Positions 12,321 to 25,330 are shown, counted from the first letter of the stretch. The stretch: 64,000 bases of DNA from Bettongia penicillata ogilbyi (GCA_023548195.1 JAJHZJ010000008.1:2256232-2320231), one strand, 5' to 3'. Translations and numbers: made by a program. Notes: a model not told the origin generated them from the sequence alone.

Positions 12321-12579
12321 TTTGTTACTGAAGTTCAGTAGTTTCAGTCACGTCCAACTCTTCATGGCCCCACTTGGGGTTTTCTTGGCAAAGATGCTGG
12401 AGTGGTTTGCCATCTTCTTCTCCAGCTCATTCAACAGATGAGGAAACTGAAGCAAAGAGGGTCAAGTGACTTGTGTAGGGTCACACAGCTAGTTAATGTC
12501 TGAGGCTGGATTTGAACTCAGGAAGAGGAGTCTTCCTGACTTCAGACCCATCACTCTGTCCACTGTGCCTAGCTGCCTC
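12321..12579 (-). mobile_element. CORE-SINE, near full length
   Basis: TTCAGTCACGTCCAACTCTT, GGGGTTTTCTTGGCAAAGAT, CAGATGAGGAAACTGAAGCA, GGTCACACAGCTAGTTAATG and the head CTCTGTCCACTGTGCCTAGC. One of the better-preserved copies. Confidence 0.9.
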
Positions 12580-12788
12580 TCTGGGAACCAGTATTTAACT
12601 GTAAAGGATAAGTGGAAGCACTAAGTATTAGTGTATAGTGTGATATTTCTGTTCATTTCTCCTTCCCTTCTCCTAGGCAAGAGAGCTTAAACTGAAAACA
12701 CTTCAATGTTTATTACAGTTATTACTGATAGGTCACCATAATGGGTTGCATTTAAAATAAGTCAAGAGTATGCTGACAAAGTATAGTA

Positions 12789-12994
12789 CAGAGGTGGGAA
12801 ACCTGTGACCTTCTAGGTCCTTGGGTGCAGCCTTTGATCGAGTTCAAGGCTTATAGAACAAATCCTTTTATTAAGGGGATTTGCTCTGTGAAGTTTGGAT
12901 TCCATCAGAGGATTGCACTTGAGGACCTAGAGGGCCACACTTGAGGACCCAGAGGGCCACAGGTGACCTTGAGGGTACAATTTCCCCACCCCTG
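12789..12994. mobile_element. hAT-type non-autonomous DNA transposon (MITE)
   Basis: Imperfect terminal inverted repeats: CAGAGGTGGGAAACCTGTG at the left, TTTCCCCACCCCTG at the right. Flanked by 8-bp target duplications, GTATAGTA (12781-12788) and GTATACTA (12995-13002), 7 of 8 matching. Eight-base duplications are the hAT signature. The right arm carries a tandem duplication of about 25 bases (CACTTGAGGACC..AGAGGGCCA twice, 12917-12959). Too short to encode a transposase. Related copies lie at 28531 and 33963. Confidence 0.85.
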
Positions 12995-13015
12995 GTATAC
13001 TAGATGCCTTTAGAC

Positions 13016-13170
13016 CAGAGGTATCAAACATATAACAAATATTTAACAAAATAAATAAAAATAGAATAAAAGATAGGTAACCTAGCATTTTAAAGCCACA
13101 TTGTTATGTAGCCCACAGAAATACTTATCTATGGATTCATGGCCCCCATTTCTAAGTTGGACACCACTAG
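13016..13170. mobile_element. Second hAT-type MITE (different subfamily)
   Basis: Ends CAGAGGTATCAAACAT and TTGGACACCACTAG form worn inverted repeats. The middle contains TAGCCCACAGA and ATGGCCCCCATTTCTAAG. The target duplication is too decayed to state. It starts 22 bases after the previous element ends. Confidence 0.65.
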
Positions 13171-13921
13171 TCTAAATATTGGACTATAAACTTTGAGGGT
13201 CTTATTTTTTCCTTTGATTAAAAATGCTAGAAGGAAAGTTTATTATATTTTAGTATAGCAATGTAAAATAATGCGACTTTTAACACAGAAATTTTGAATT
13301 CATTTCTAAACAGGACTTTATTCAACAGACTGTACAAATGGGTGGGTTTTGCTCTTCCACTTTTTTCTATAACACTAAATATTCCTGTGCTTCTTAATAA
13401 ATTAGCAGCAGGTATGCAACTAAATTGCAAGAGCATTATTGTTTGTGTCTGTATTTCATTTTTGGTTGTCTTTATGTTTTTTTTTGTTGATCTTTTCTCC
13501 ACTAGTAAGACCTTAATGTTGACCATCTAGGTTGAAGGCTAGCCACATTGGGGCCAACTTGGAAGAGGCTTAGAGGTCATTAGTGTATGAACAATGGAGT
13601 TTGTGTGTAGGTATGCACATGTGTGTATGTGCGTACATATGCAACTGTGTGCTTTCTGAATGTTTCTATGTTTTTCACAAACAAATAGAAAAGATTTTCA
13701 TTACATTTCCATTATTACTCAATACATTTCCATTATTATAGAAAGTAAACATTTGGCTTTTGTTACAGGTAATAAAAAAATGTATATTTTTTTGTTTTGT
13801 TTTTTGCTGTGTCCTCCCACACACACCATGAAATAATAGATTGTATGGATTCTACAGCCACATTGGTAGGAAGAAGGATAATCCAACTCAAAAACTTTCT
13901 CCCTTTTTTTTCCACTTAGGG
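13171..13921. other. Intronic sequence, nothing recognised
   Basis: A/T-rich with TG/CA-like stretches near 13600-13650. The overlapping open frames on both strands around 13227-13530 show no motif. Confidence 0.5.
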
Positions 13922-14124
13922 CAGAGAGTCTTAGTTTGAGATCTGTGAGCTTGTTTCTTTTTTTTTAACTTTTTAAAAAATATTTTGATAGCTGTATTTC
14001 AGTAGAACTGGTTTTCTAGCCTTCTACATTTTATTTTAAACATTTAAAAACATTTTTCTGAAGAGTCTATAGACTATATCTGCCAAAGGGTTCTATGCCA
14101 CAAAATATAGGTTAAGATCCACTG
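13922..14124. mobile_element. hAT-type DNA transposon relic ('CTTAA..GTTAAG' ends)
   Basis: Left end CAGAGAGTCTTAGTTTGAGA, right end ATAGGTTAAGATCCACTG, with GATAGCTGTATTTCAGTAG and GCCAAAGGGTTCTATGCCA between. The flanks ACTTAGGG and ATTTAAGA agree at 5 of 8 bases with transitions only, consistent with a decayed 8-bp duplication. Confidence 0.65.
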
Positions 14125-16189
14125 ATTTAAGACAAACCTCTCTCTCTCGGTTTCCAGGAAAGTGTTCTCAGAAAAACTAGATATTCCTGTTGTTATTTAA
14201 TGGCATATAATAGTACAGTATTTCACTTGGCCATCCTTAAGCTATTTTTGTAAATATGCACCTATGGACATTTCCCAAGATCCCAGAATTAATTCTATTG
14301 AGCTGATTTTAGTCTGTAAACTTTAAAAGAAAGCTGATGATAATGTAGATATCAGTCACTTGAATCAAACAGTAAACAGCTCATTATAATGAAGACCTGG
14401 AAAATTTTGCTCTGATGATGAAAGGCAAAGGAACCAGTTTTCTACTTTGGTAGAGACGTTTCATTTTTCAGAAGTAGTTTGCTTCTTATGTTATTTTAGA
14501 TTGAAAAGGAGACATCCACTGTTTTCAGTCATTTAAAATTTTTCAGTATTTTTCATATGTAATCCACACAGTTGTGTCATTTAGGATGGTGGAGAAAGTA
14601 ATTGTGCCAAATAGCTGTTGATGGTACCATGTAGGGATAACCCTGACATTGTCTTCTTTAATTTGTTATCTTTTTTTGTTTATATTTATGTATTTTATTA
14701 TCCCTAACAGAGAAAAATAAAATTCTTCAATAGGAAAAAGTTTTACAATTTTAGAAGTTTAATGGCATTGTGGTGAGATGATACAAAGCAAATGAACCAT
14801 GCATGCTAGTATAAAGGAGCTTAATTTAGAAATCAATAAATTCTGACTTTACTCTTGCTTAATTTCACATATGCCTTCAAATTATGGCTCTCTGTATAGG
14901 TGAAAGTAGGTGAAGAGCTGCTATAGAATCTTTTGTAGTACAGTTATATGTAGTACAGTTATACTTTCCACATCATGTGGTTTTAATACAGACCTGGTCA
15001 TCAGAAGAAATTAAAGGAGAATTTTGCAGGGGCAGTTTTGCAGAAGCCACAGATGACATATGGTGACACATAGTCACCACGATGTGAAAGGGATCACTGT
15101 GTAGTTTTCCATCAAATAGATTAGTGATGATTGGTCTCTACAAAGGTGTACTACAATGACCATTATTTTTGAGTATTTTGCTAAATCTATATGCCAAATC
15201 ATCATGATGAGACTGGGCTGAAAATAGTTTTGCCCTTATTCATATATATATATTCTCAGTGATTCATAGAAACATTGTTCATGACCAGAACCACACTGGT
15301 TTTCTGTAACATATTTTTCACTTTATTTTTCAAGGCTTTGTTCTCTATTTCAGATTTTATTTTATGTATGATGTATGGAAACACATTAAATATTCAGTTG
15401 TAATTTTATCATAAACCACCTTCTAGTTGAGCTTCAGCAGTGATCATTTTATAGTAGTTATAATTTTATTTAAAAAGAGTATTAGGCTATCCCCATGGAA
15501 TGCATAGTTTTTCAGGCATTTTTTTTAAACCTACCTCCAGGACCCAAAAATGATGTCAGGCCAAATATTCTTACTTATATTTGAAAATAATATATTTTCC
15601 CAAACTTAAATGAATGTAAAATAGGATTTTTTCAAAGCACAAATGCAGACACCTAAGAAGTGTTTCTTTTAATCCTAAAATATGGATTATGAATTTATGA
15701 TAGCTGCGATTCATTTAAGAACTGATATTAACCATCCTTTTTTTTAAAACAAGGAATCCACTTAATTGAGATCCCTTCTAATAGAAGCTTGCCCCATGTG
15801 CAACTTTGCAGTGTAGCATATTTTTATTAGGCAAGAAATCTTGTCCAAAAGCATTCTCTACTCACTTGTGTGAATAAAATTTTCTTTACACGAGCAAATT
15901 TTGCTAAGTAAAGAATAAGCTTTTTGCTTATTTATAAAGAGCACTAAAATACCTTTATGGGAAGCATGTTTTTCTCTTAAAATAAGAACGAGTAAAACTC
16001 CTTTCATCTTGGTTACATTGGATAAACAAAATAGACCTTTAATTCAGCTTGTGAAAAGACACAGCCATAAAGGACCATTCTCATCATAAAACCTTCTGAA
16101 AAGTAGTATGGTAGATGAGAAGGAGATTTTAGTTCTGATTAGTACTTCTAACACATACCAGCCAACATACTAGCCAACATGATGACAAG
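14125..16189. other. Repeat-poor intronic block
   Basis: Two kilobases with no recognisable SINE, L2, MIR or CR1 wording. A 15-base tandem pair (TAGTACAGTTATA.. twice) lies at about 14937-14966. No open frame of note. Could hold conserved noncoding elements, which only alignment can show. Confidence 0.55.
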
Positions 16190-16335
16190 GAATCACCAAA
16201 CCTGTTAAATGGGGGTGACAGTGCCAGTAATGCTCATTCTGCAGGGGTTCTTGGGAGGATCAGAGAATGTAATCTTGTAAAGATCTTTGGGAACCTTAAA
16301 GTGCTTTGTAACTATCAGTAATTTTTATAATGGCC
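16190..16335 (+). repeat. MIR 3' part
   Basis: TGTTAAATGGGGGTGACAGT, GTTCTTGGGAGGATCAGAGA and AACCTTAAAGTGCTTTGTAA follow MIR order. Confidence 0.7.
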
Positions 16336-16497
16336 TCTAAACATGAGTGGTGATTGGTTTAATAAAAGTAGAAATGTAGTCATTTTTCTGATCTTTCTCA
16401 CAGGAAGATCTATCTGTTCTTTTAGTCATCTGCTAGAAAAGCAGCATTTGTTTAGATAACTGCCATGTTATTTTATATGTAGGAATCTGTATCTGTC

Positions 16498-16735
16498 GCT
16501 TCAGTTCAGCAAATATTAAGCACCCACTGTGTACATAGCATGGTTCTAATATGTCAAAGACAGATGCTAAATTGTCTCTATCCTCAAGTTACTTATATTC
16601 TAATTGTCTTCTCCGAGAGGCTTTAAACTCCCTGAAAGCAGAGGCTCTCTCCTCTTTTTCTTGTTCCTTGCCCCCAACCCCATACATAGCAAGCTGCCTT
16701 ATACATAATGGTAGTCTAATGAATATTGACTAAGT
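16498..16735 (+). repeat. Ancient repeat followed by an L2 3' end
   Basis: TTCAGCAAATATTAAGCACC, CTGTGTACATAGCATGGTTC and ATCCTCAAGTTACTTATATT, then L2-type text TTTAAACTCCCTGAAAGCAG and CATACATAGCAAGCTGCCTT. Confidence 0.6.
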
Positions 16736-17870
16736 GATTGAAGGAGCCAATAAGTAGTCAACTTTTTCAGAAAAATATAAGTTAAGTTCAAATTACACTT
16801 TTTTTCTAGGTGAATTAAGAATGAAACATCATTTCATTCCTCAAAAAGAAGAGTGTTTTCATATTTGATTAATATGTCAGTCAGGACCTTACAAAAATTA
16901 GTCTATCAGAAAAAATGGCAGTGATACAAGTTATTTAGAATGATTAGAACACTCCTCTGGGTTTTCATTATTGCAGAATGTACATGTCTAATATTAAGAA
17001 GACAATGCCAAATATTTTTTCTCCCAACTTGTTTCTTTGCTTGGGCCTCTTTGCTTTTGTATCTGTATTACATCTGAATTTCATCAATTCTGGTATATTG
17101 AAAAACCTCCAAAAAGACATGGAATGAAAACAGAATTATTTTCCTCTTGGAGGGACAGACTTACTGATCGTTAGATCTGTCCTATGGAAAAAGAAGGGAA
17201 TTTTATCTTAAAGGATCTCTCAATGTAAATGGAGACAGAAAAAAACAAAAAACAGATGAAAATAAATAGGAGCATAGAAGGAATGGGCATATATAACTAA
17301 GTGCAACTGAACGGTCTTATAATGAAATCCTGAAAAGATTGCTGTGGAGGGCTAAAATTTGGACTCAGATTGGGTCAACATTTAAAAGATCTCATTTAGA
17401 AGATACTTTTACGTAACTTTGTAGAAGGTGTTTAACGTAACTGGATAGGAATGGGAAGAGACTAGTTCTGATGGTCAGACTTCGATTACGGTTTTTTGGG
17501 GGGGTTGGAATGTAGTATGATGAATACAATAGTGTTAGTAGAGGGAAAAATAAGAAGTTAAGCAGGATATTTCTTGCCATGCTTTAATATCAATGGTAAT
17601 TATAAAGCATGTTGCAAATAGACTATACTAATAATTGTTGACTCTCCTCATACCAGCCAGCCAACAAGGAAAAGTTAATTATGGTTAACTTCTAAGTGTT
17701 TTGTATATCAACTTAGGAGGCATCTCTAAAGATATTAAACATCTGTAGAAGACTCTTTTTTAGCTTTACAGTCAGGAAGCAGAGGATTTCTAAAGGTATA
17801 AATTACTAAGTATCTTGGTAGAAACTTGCTTCTATCCTTAGCAGTTAATTTCGTAATTAAAAAGAGGGAC
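16736..17870. other. Intronic sequence, nothing recognised
   Basis: No repeat or exon that I can support. A G-run lies at 17498-17505. Confidence 0.5.
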
Positions 17871-18113
17871 TTGTTCAGTTGTTTCTATCATGTCTTACTC
17901 TTCCTGACCCTATGTGAGGTCTTCTTGGCAAAGACATTGGAGTGATTTGCCTTTTTCTTCTCCAGCTCATTTCACAGAAGAGAAACTGAAGCAAACAGTT
18001 AAGTCACTTGTTCAAGGTCACACAGGTAGTATTTGAGGTTGGATTTTACTTATGAAAATGAGTCTTCCTGATTCCAAACCTGGTGCTCTGTGTACTACAT
18101 CACTTTAGCCACT
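17871..18113 (-). mobile_element. CORE-SINE, diverged
   Basis: GAGGTCTTCTTGGCAAAGAC, TTCTTCTCCAGCTCATTTCA, TTCAAGGTCACACAGGTAGT and a worn head CTCTGTGTACTACATCACTT. Confidence 0.8.
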
Positions 18114-18284
18114 GCCCCCCACCCCAATAGGGATACTTATAATCAAATTGTTGGAATTCACATTAACCAAAAGAATATATACTGGATCTAAAAGTGAGAA
18201 GCAAGCTGTGTGAAAATGACAATTGAGTTAGCCTAAATAATAGGTTACACTGTATTACTCATTATTGGGTTTGTCAGCGATCTA

Positions 18285-19165
18285 GAGACCTCATCCACAA
18301 AAGAGTAGTTTCATCTACCCCGTGTTCATAAAGTCCAAATCTACATTCTCCCCTTCACATCTCACCTGAGTTGCAATCACATATGCTCAGAAAGCCTTCA
18401 TCTCCTGTTTGTCCAGGTGTTGCATTCAACATGTCTAAAGCCTCAAAATTTCCGCCAGCAAAGCAGCTTCTCTTTTTAACCTTCCTTTCTCCTTCAATAA
18501 CATCACTATTAGCACCATCCAGAGCCCCCAGGTTCCAAAAGAGCTTTTACCAATTCCTCTGAATTCCTCCTTTTTTAGTATACATTCCTGCTGCCACCTC
18601 CTGAACTAGACTCTGATCTTCATACTTGCAGTAGCTTTCAAATCTGCCTCTAACCTTTTAGTCTGGTCTTATTAATTTTGCAAAGTTGCCAAACTAATCT
18701 TCCTAAACATTGTTTTTTACATGTAGCTCCATCATTTGTAAAGAGGAGATAAGAGCATCTCTTAAGAGTTATTGTAAGGCTCAAATGAGTTTGTAAAGGG
18801 TTGCATAAACTTTTTGATGCTAGAGACGTGATTACCATTACTACTGCTACTACAACTAGTACCACCACTTCTACTGCTACTACTACTACTGTTACTGCTA
18901 CTACCTTTTCATTAGGACCTATCAATTTAAGTTCCAAACTTCATGTTGACATATGTAGTCTTCTGTGAGCTTTTGTTTAGTCAACTTTATGCTGTCCATT
19001 TATGTATTGTTTTTTATAGTCAGACCAGTCTTCACCTTACAATTCCTCATAAGACATGCTTCTTCTTCAGTCCCTGATGTTCTGTTCCTCTTCTCTAAAA
19101 TACCCTCTCTTCCAGTCTAAATCCCATGCTTCATTCAGATATCAAATTATAATCACTACACAATC
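18285..19165 (+). mobile_element. L2 LINE fragment, interrupted
   Basis: L2 internal wording: CATTCAACATGTCTAAAGCC, CATCCAGAGCCCCCAGG, GCCAAACTAATCTTCCTAAA, then after a gap GATGTTCTGTTCCTCTTCTC and AATACCCTCTCTTCCAGTC. Frames are decayed. Interrupted at about 18737-18905. Confidence 0.65.
18737..18905 (+). repeat. MIR fragment plus (CTA/ACT)n trinucleotide run, inside L2
   Basis: TAAAGAGGAGATAAGAGCAT and GTTATTGTAAGGCTCAAATG read as MIR. From 18833 to 18905 a degenerate CTACTACTG/ACTGCTACT run follows, and L2 text resumes after it. Confidence 0.65.
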
Positions 19166-19534
19166 AAGATGATAAGTCTTTGTAAGTCTCTAAAGTCAAA
19201 TAGATTCATGACCTAGTCATCAGCCTACTACTGATAAGCCTCTCTGAACTTGACTAGGAGAGCCCTTAGGTGACAGACCTATATAATGTAGTGACTGTGA
19301 TGTGTACTTAGAACTGAAATTTCCATAAAATAAGTAATTTATGGTTTGGTTCCATGTGGTTAATAAATGTACATTCCTGTTTTCAAAAAAGGGGTTTTTT
19401 TGAGTATGAGCTTGGTGAACTATATGCCAAGCTGTTCTCTTGCCAAAGATTAAAGATGCTAAGTTTGTGAGGCTCTTGAAATATGTATAAGAGAAGCATA
19501 TATCCACAGACATATTCTAGAAAAACTAGAGAGA
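19166..19534. other. Intronic sequence, nothing recognised
   Basis: Short antisense open frames only, no motif. Confidence 0.45.
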
Positions 19535-20080
19535 GGAAATATTTTAGGAGACCGTTGCAGTAGTCCACAGGATAAAGCCCTAAGATAGAGCATTTAAACA
19601 GAGAACTGAGGGTGAAATAAAATCCATTCTGAAGACGAGGTTGACAGTATTTAAGAAGGAAGTCAAAGATAAATGTAAGATTCCTAACCTCAAACTAGGG
19701 AGTGGCAATGAGAAGGGGTTGGACATATAATGTTCAATAAGTGAACAGACATTTATTGAATTCCTACTATAAGCCAACCACTGTGTTCGGAATACAAAGA
19801 AAAGCAAAATGAGCGTTTTCCAATGAAGAAGATAATACCTTAATAACTAAGTACATACAGATTACATACAGGATGTAAAGCAATCTCAGAGGGAAGATGC
19901 TAGGGTAGAGTTGGGAATGGGAAAAGGCTTCCTTTGGAAGGCAGAATCTAGAGAAGCTAAGATGACGGTGAAAAAAAAAAGAGTATACCAAGCATGGAAG
20001 AACAATAATATGGAAGCCTAGAATTGGGAGGTGAAGTTTTTGTGTGAGAGGAAAAGCTGAATACCTTGGAAAAGGAGTTT
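19535..20080 (+). repeat. Ancient interspersed repeat (same class as at 6935)
   Basis: GGAGACCGTTGCAGTAGTCC, then ACAGACATTTATTGAATTCC, CTACTATAAGCCAACCACTG and GGCTTCCTTTGGAAGGCAG. The same wording recurs at 27.3, 32.2 and 40.5 kb. Confidence 0.6.
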
Positions 20081-22304
20081 AGCTTAGGTGAAAAGCTGAT
20101 GAATCAGTTTTGAACAAGTTAATAGTACTACAAGATATTTTGGGATAAGATTAATAACAAGAAACTAGAAATAAGAGTAACAGTTCTCTTTTTCCAACAA
20201 TTAAAGTCAATAAGACCTTATTTGAACTATATTTTCATGTTCAAGAAAGTTTGTTGAGAAATTCCATCACCAACTCTCAATAGAAGTAGACTACCTCTTC
20301 TTTGTTTGCAGGAGTCCTGTTTTGTCCTTCTGACTTTTACATTAACAGTTTATTTAACATGCATCTGTTTGATTTGTTTTGCTGTAGGGTGAGGCATGTT
20401 GTGAGACGAGATAGATGTCCACATTGGTTTGAATTTTTTTTTAATGAATGGAGTAGGCGTGTACTGCCATACACAGCACATCATGGTATCTCTTATATCC
20501 ATGATAATCATGGTGTTTGTTGGGATATTGATGAAGAACTTCTCAGTGTTACCTGGAAAACCCTCATAACTCTCTGTTTAATGTAGTCTAATTCCTGAAG
20601 GCCATTAGAATAAGAAGTCAGTTCTTAGTCCTGAATTTTCTACTTAAAGAAGAGGCTGAAATTCACTTGTAAGTCAGGGGAGCTTAATTAAAGTAAATGC
20701 AGAGAAAAGTACTTTTTGGAAGGCTGTCACATCTCTTTCTGACACCATTAAGCACTAAAAAATGCAGTTAAATGCTATTTTGGAAGTTTGGTTCTTTTTT
20801 CTTTTCTCTCTTGTCTTTTTCTGGATCTCTTCTATCTTTTTAGCGAAAGGGGAAATGAGGTACTTAAAAGAATGTACTACACTCACTCCCTCCTTATGTA
20901 CTTCTTTATCTCTATCTTTATCTGTAAATTAATAAGAACAACCTTCAAAGCTTTATTTTTTCCCTCATTCTCTTTCCTTCCTTCATTTCCTGTCTCTTTC
21001 AGCAGAATTATTGGCTGAATCTTTGAAAGGAAAAATAAAATTTTTGGAAATCAAAATGAAAACGAGTTCATTTTGGCTATTTCATGGCATTTGTAATGTC
21101 CATATCCAGCAGCAACTTTGCATCTTCCCAATTATAAATCTTCATGTCTTTGGCTTCGGTTGAAATTAGACAGTGTTGTCATCATGTTAGTCTTTTGTGA
21201 GCAGCAGGCATAAACCAAACAAGGCATGGCAGAAGTCAGAGTCGTGAATGAACTGGTCTGTCTTAGCTCAGTGTCAGAGCAAACCACTCACTGCTAAGCT
21301 GGTTTATTCAGCCTTGATTGCTAATTATGTGCAGTGCATGTTGGAGTTTAAAAAAAATTTCCAGAGGTCACTTTTCATCTTTATGTGTATAGTCATAAGT
21401 ATGCATATAATTTGGATTTATGAAATTCATTGTTTCAAAGTTAATTAGTATTTCTTTGTTACAGAATCTTCTGTTTTACTAAAGAATCATTTCACTAATT
21501 ACTTCCATCTTCTTTCTTACTTTACTTTCAGTGGGTACTTTCTAATTATACCTTATAGTTAAGGTATGTTTTCTGTAATTTCATTGATACTAACAAGTAT
21601 AAATGACTAAGCATTTTAGTCAAATTATAGTTTAAAATATTCCTTTGTGATACTTTATTCAGAAAAAATGTAAGACTTAGGAATTAAGCTTCCCTAATAT
21701 CTAAATATATAAAGGAAAACGCTAACTAATGATATGGAAGTAATATCATCCTTAGTTTAGGGAAAAGAGGTTATAAAAGTGTTACTGTGAACATGTTTTG
21801 ACAGGCAATATCAATATGGTGCTATATGATAAAGGCAGGAAATGAGATAGTTAAAAGTTAATGGCCTTCTGTTTTATAGAGAGCTGTTAATAATGCTGTC
21901 TCAAATATTTGTCAAGTGAATTATTGTGATAATCAAGGATGATCCGATGGGATTGTGCTTCACGGTGCTATTTGGTTTGATAACCCTCTAGGAATCCCTA
22001 AAGAACTCTAGGAATAATGTCCTACACATACATTAACATCTATTGCAAGTCTGTAAAATCATCGGTCGACCACAATATGGACAAGAGAGAGGGGGGTGAA
22101 ACCTAGCTTTGTATCTTTATCAGTGATTTTACAGTTCTTCAGGAGAGATGGAGACAGAGAGATTGCTCTAACTCTGCAAAATGACAGAAAAACAAACTGT
22201 GTCCAAATCTTCAATGTTTCTACACTTTTTAAAGCTATAAAAATAGTATTCAAATGTAAATTTTTTCTCTACTAAAGTACCCCATAGGGAGATCTCATTT
22301 AACC
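20081..22304. other. Repeat-poor intronic block
   Basis: No interspersed repeats recognised. Contains an open frame 20302-20586 (+) rich in His, Trp, Tyr and Cys, preceded by an acceptor-like TTTTGCTGTAG. No donor, poly(A) signal or known domain supports it as a gene. Confidence 0.5.
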
Positions 22305-22711
<407 letters not shown>

Positions 22712-25330
22712 ACACTTACATCCATTGTCATGGACTGGTATATCCATGGTGACTTTTACTATATAGCGTCCTCCCTCTGTAATAAAAGTAAGTACAGTTC
22801 TATTCAAAGCTGATTGGTCAAGTCACTTATCTTTCTTCAATACAATCCTACAAGAGCAAGAGCTTTTTATTTATTTTTCCAGCTGATAACATGGCTGCCT
22901 CATGATTGGAGAATAGCATTGTGTTTCTGCCTGTCTTGAGTTCCTGCAATTGTAGTGAACATACTGATAGACAATATAGCTGCATTCAGGAAAGTTGTGC
23001 CCATACAAATAAATTTAACACATAGGCAAAACGACTTTCTCGTCTTGAAATGGAGAGCACTACATAAAGCTTTCAAGGTTATAGTGCATTTGAATATAAG
23101 GGGTTAAGGGAATTGTTGCAGACTGGATGTGGATGTGTCAGAATGCTTTAAAAATCGATGCCAGCTAATGGAGAGAATGTTTTTAAAGTGAGCTATTGCC
23201 ATTCCTTCAACAACCACACAAGGTAGGAGGGAAATTTTTTCAAGTAAACGTTGAAGGAAAAGCAAGGTCTTCTCTATAAAATTAACGAGAATTGCAGTCA
23301 TCTGCCACAGGGAATATAATTTGAAAGACTTTTTCCATATGCATTATTCCCTATTGTCTAGAACCAGATAAGTGGCCTCTTATTTTAAGTGTGCAATTAC
23401 TTGCACAAGATAATTATGCAAAGTGATGCTGGAGAAAAATATTATCCTAAATATTCATTTTTTAAATTCTTTATAATGACCAATGCCATGAAATAGCCTT
23501 CTGGGTCTCTCCAGTAGCCCAACTTACTCACAGGAAATGTGGGCTTCCTCATCTTAGAGTTGCTAGGAAAGTATGGCCCTAGATTAGACAGGTAGCACAT
23601 TCTAGAAAAAAGTACTTTGCTTTTGTCCTCTGTAATGTTTTTGTATATGTCTTGGCTAAATGCTTTATCTATTAGCTGATGATCATGGAAGGGAAAAAAT
23701 TGTCAACTTTATGAATTGTGTTTCTGTTTCTTTTCTGTTCTTAAACACATTGTTTGGTCAAGATAGTCTCCTTAATTATAAATCCTCATTAAATGAAATC
23801 TTTTGCATTTTACTTGTTTGAATTCACCAAGGCTTGCCCTTGACAGTAGGAAGTCAAGTTTCTATTAATTAAAGAAGTTAGTAATTGCCCCTAAGGATAA
23901 ATATATACACAGAAGCACAGTTGTTAAGTGTATTACTTTCTTTTTGCCTGATGTATACAATAGCCAACCGGCTTCATTTGATCTTTAACCAAAACATCGA
24001 AGTATGTAGAATCCACATACTACATTTAAATTATTTTTTTTCTCTAAGAAGGGACTGTTCATTCATTTATTCAATTAATGTTTATTTTATCATGTCTATT
24101 TTGCAAGGAACATGGCTGTACTTTGAAAGAAACAACAGAGAAAAAAATTAGGTACTTTCTATTGTATTGTATTGTAAGGCAAATGGGTGGAACATATTTC
24201 TTGCAAATATTGTCAAGAAATAATTTCCTAAAAGATTTCACTTGAAGCTAACACATTCAAGACATTACAAGTGATAAATTTGAATGCAGCAGGCTCAAGG
24301 AGGAGGAGATGTTTGTTTTATTGATAAATAAATTCTAATAATCTAAGTTTCACTTCAGTTTTGAGAATTATCATGATTCTCAACTGAAGGACATATTTAT
24401 TGTAAACTCTGAACGGTCTTTCTGAAACCTGAAAAAGATTTGTGAAAACAGCCTGCAATAAAAATCACACACGCTTCATAAAACACTACTTGATAGATAT
24501 CACTTGCACCATTAAGAACTAAACGACAAAGGATGTAATTTCAGTTCTGGCATGCAATATTAATCGAAAGCCTTTAAAACATCTTGCTGATGGGAACTAT
24601 GACAACGTGACATTGAAGAATTATGAGCTAAAGACATCTATCTTAATCAGATTTTCAAAGTAAATGCCATAAAACATAAAGTTGTTTCATCCATCTTTAC
24701 ATATTCACATGTTTGGGAGAGAAGCCTGTTTTCTAGTTTGTTGCTTCAAATAAAATGAATAAAAAGCCCACAGTTCATACTGCAAGATCAATATATGGAG
24801 AAATGAGAGAATTGAAGCAAGCTTACCTTAAATGATCCGGGAGATACTTGGGTAATGTGTAGATTTCTCCCATGTTTTATTTCTACAGGGGACTCTCTTA
24901 AAAAAAACTACTTTAATAAAATAATATGAAGGCACTTTTAAAAGATAATTACATGCATGCTTGCCTTCAGGAACTCTAAAATAAAAATCAGAAAATTTTT
25001 AAACTTCATTGCATAAGTGAATTATCTCATAGACATACATGTTAATATTTTGTTGCATTTGTTTTCACAATTTTATTGTGTCAAATTCTTTGGATAGATG
25101 AGTAAAAGCCAGGAGATTCCAAATCAACACACATGAACCATGTGTGTTCATGCTTCCATGAACCAAAGAGACTGTCAGTGTGGGCTGGGAATGGTTATTG
25201 CTTGAACTTTAAATTTTATTATTTTCAAGAAAAATAACCATGTCCACAATGTGTGCCGTGCATGTGAGCTATGATTCACTATTCAATTTAATCCGTTAAT
25301 CCTTCCATTCCATGCAAGTTACTGTCCAGA
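22712..25330. other. Repeat-poor intronic block
   Basis: No SINE, L2 or MIR recognised across 2.6 kb. Small features: TTGTATTGTATTGTA near 24160 and AT-rich stretches. 24400-24700 reads as complex unique sequence and could be conserved. Confidence 0.55.

Noticed and set aside
18833..18905. CTA/ACT run as a CRISPR-like or coding repeat
   Set aside because: A degenerate trinucleotide run without spacers, in a mammalian intron.
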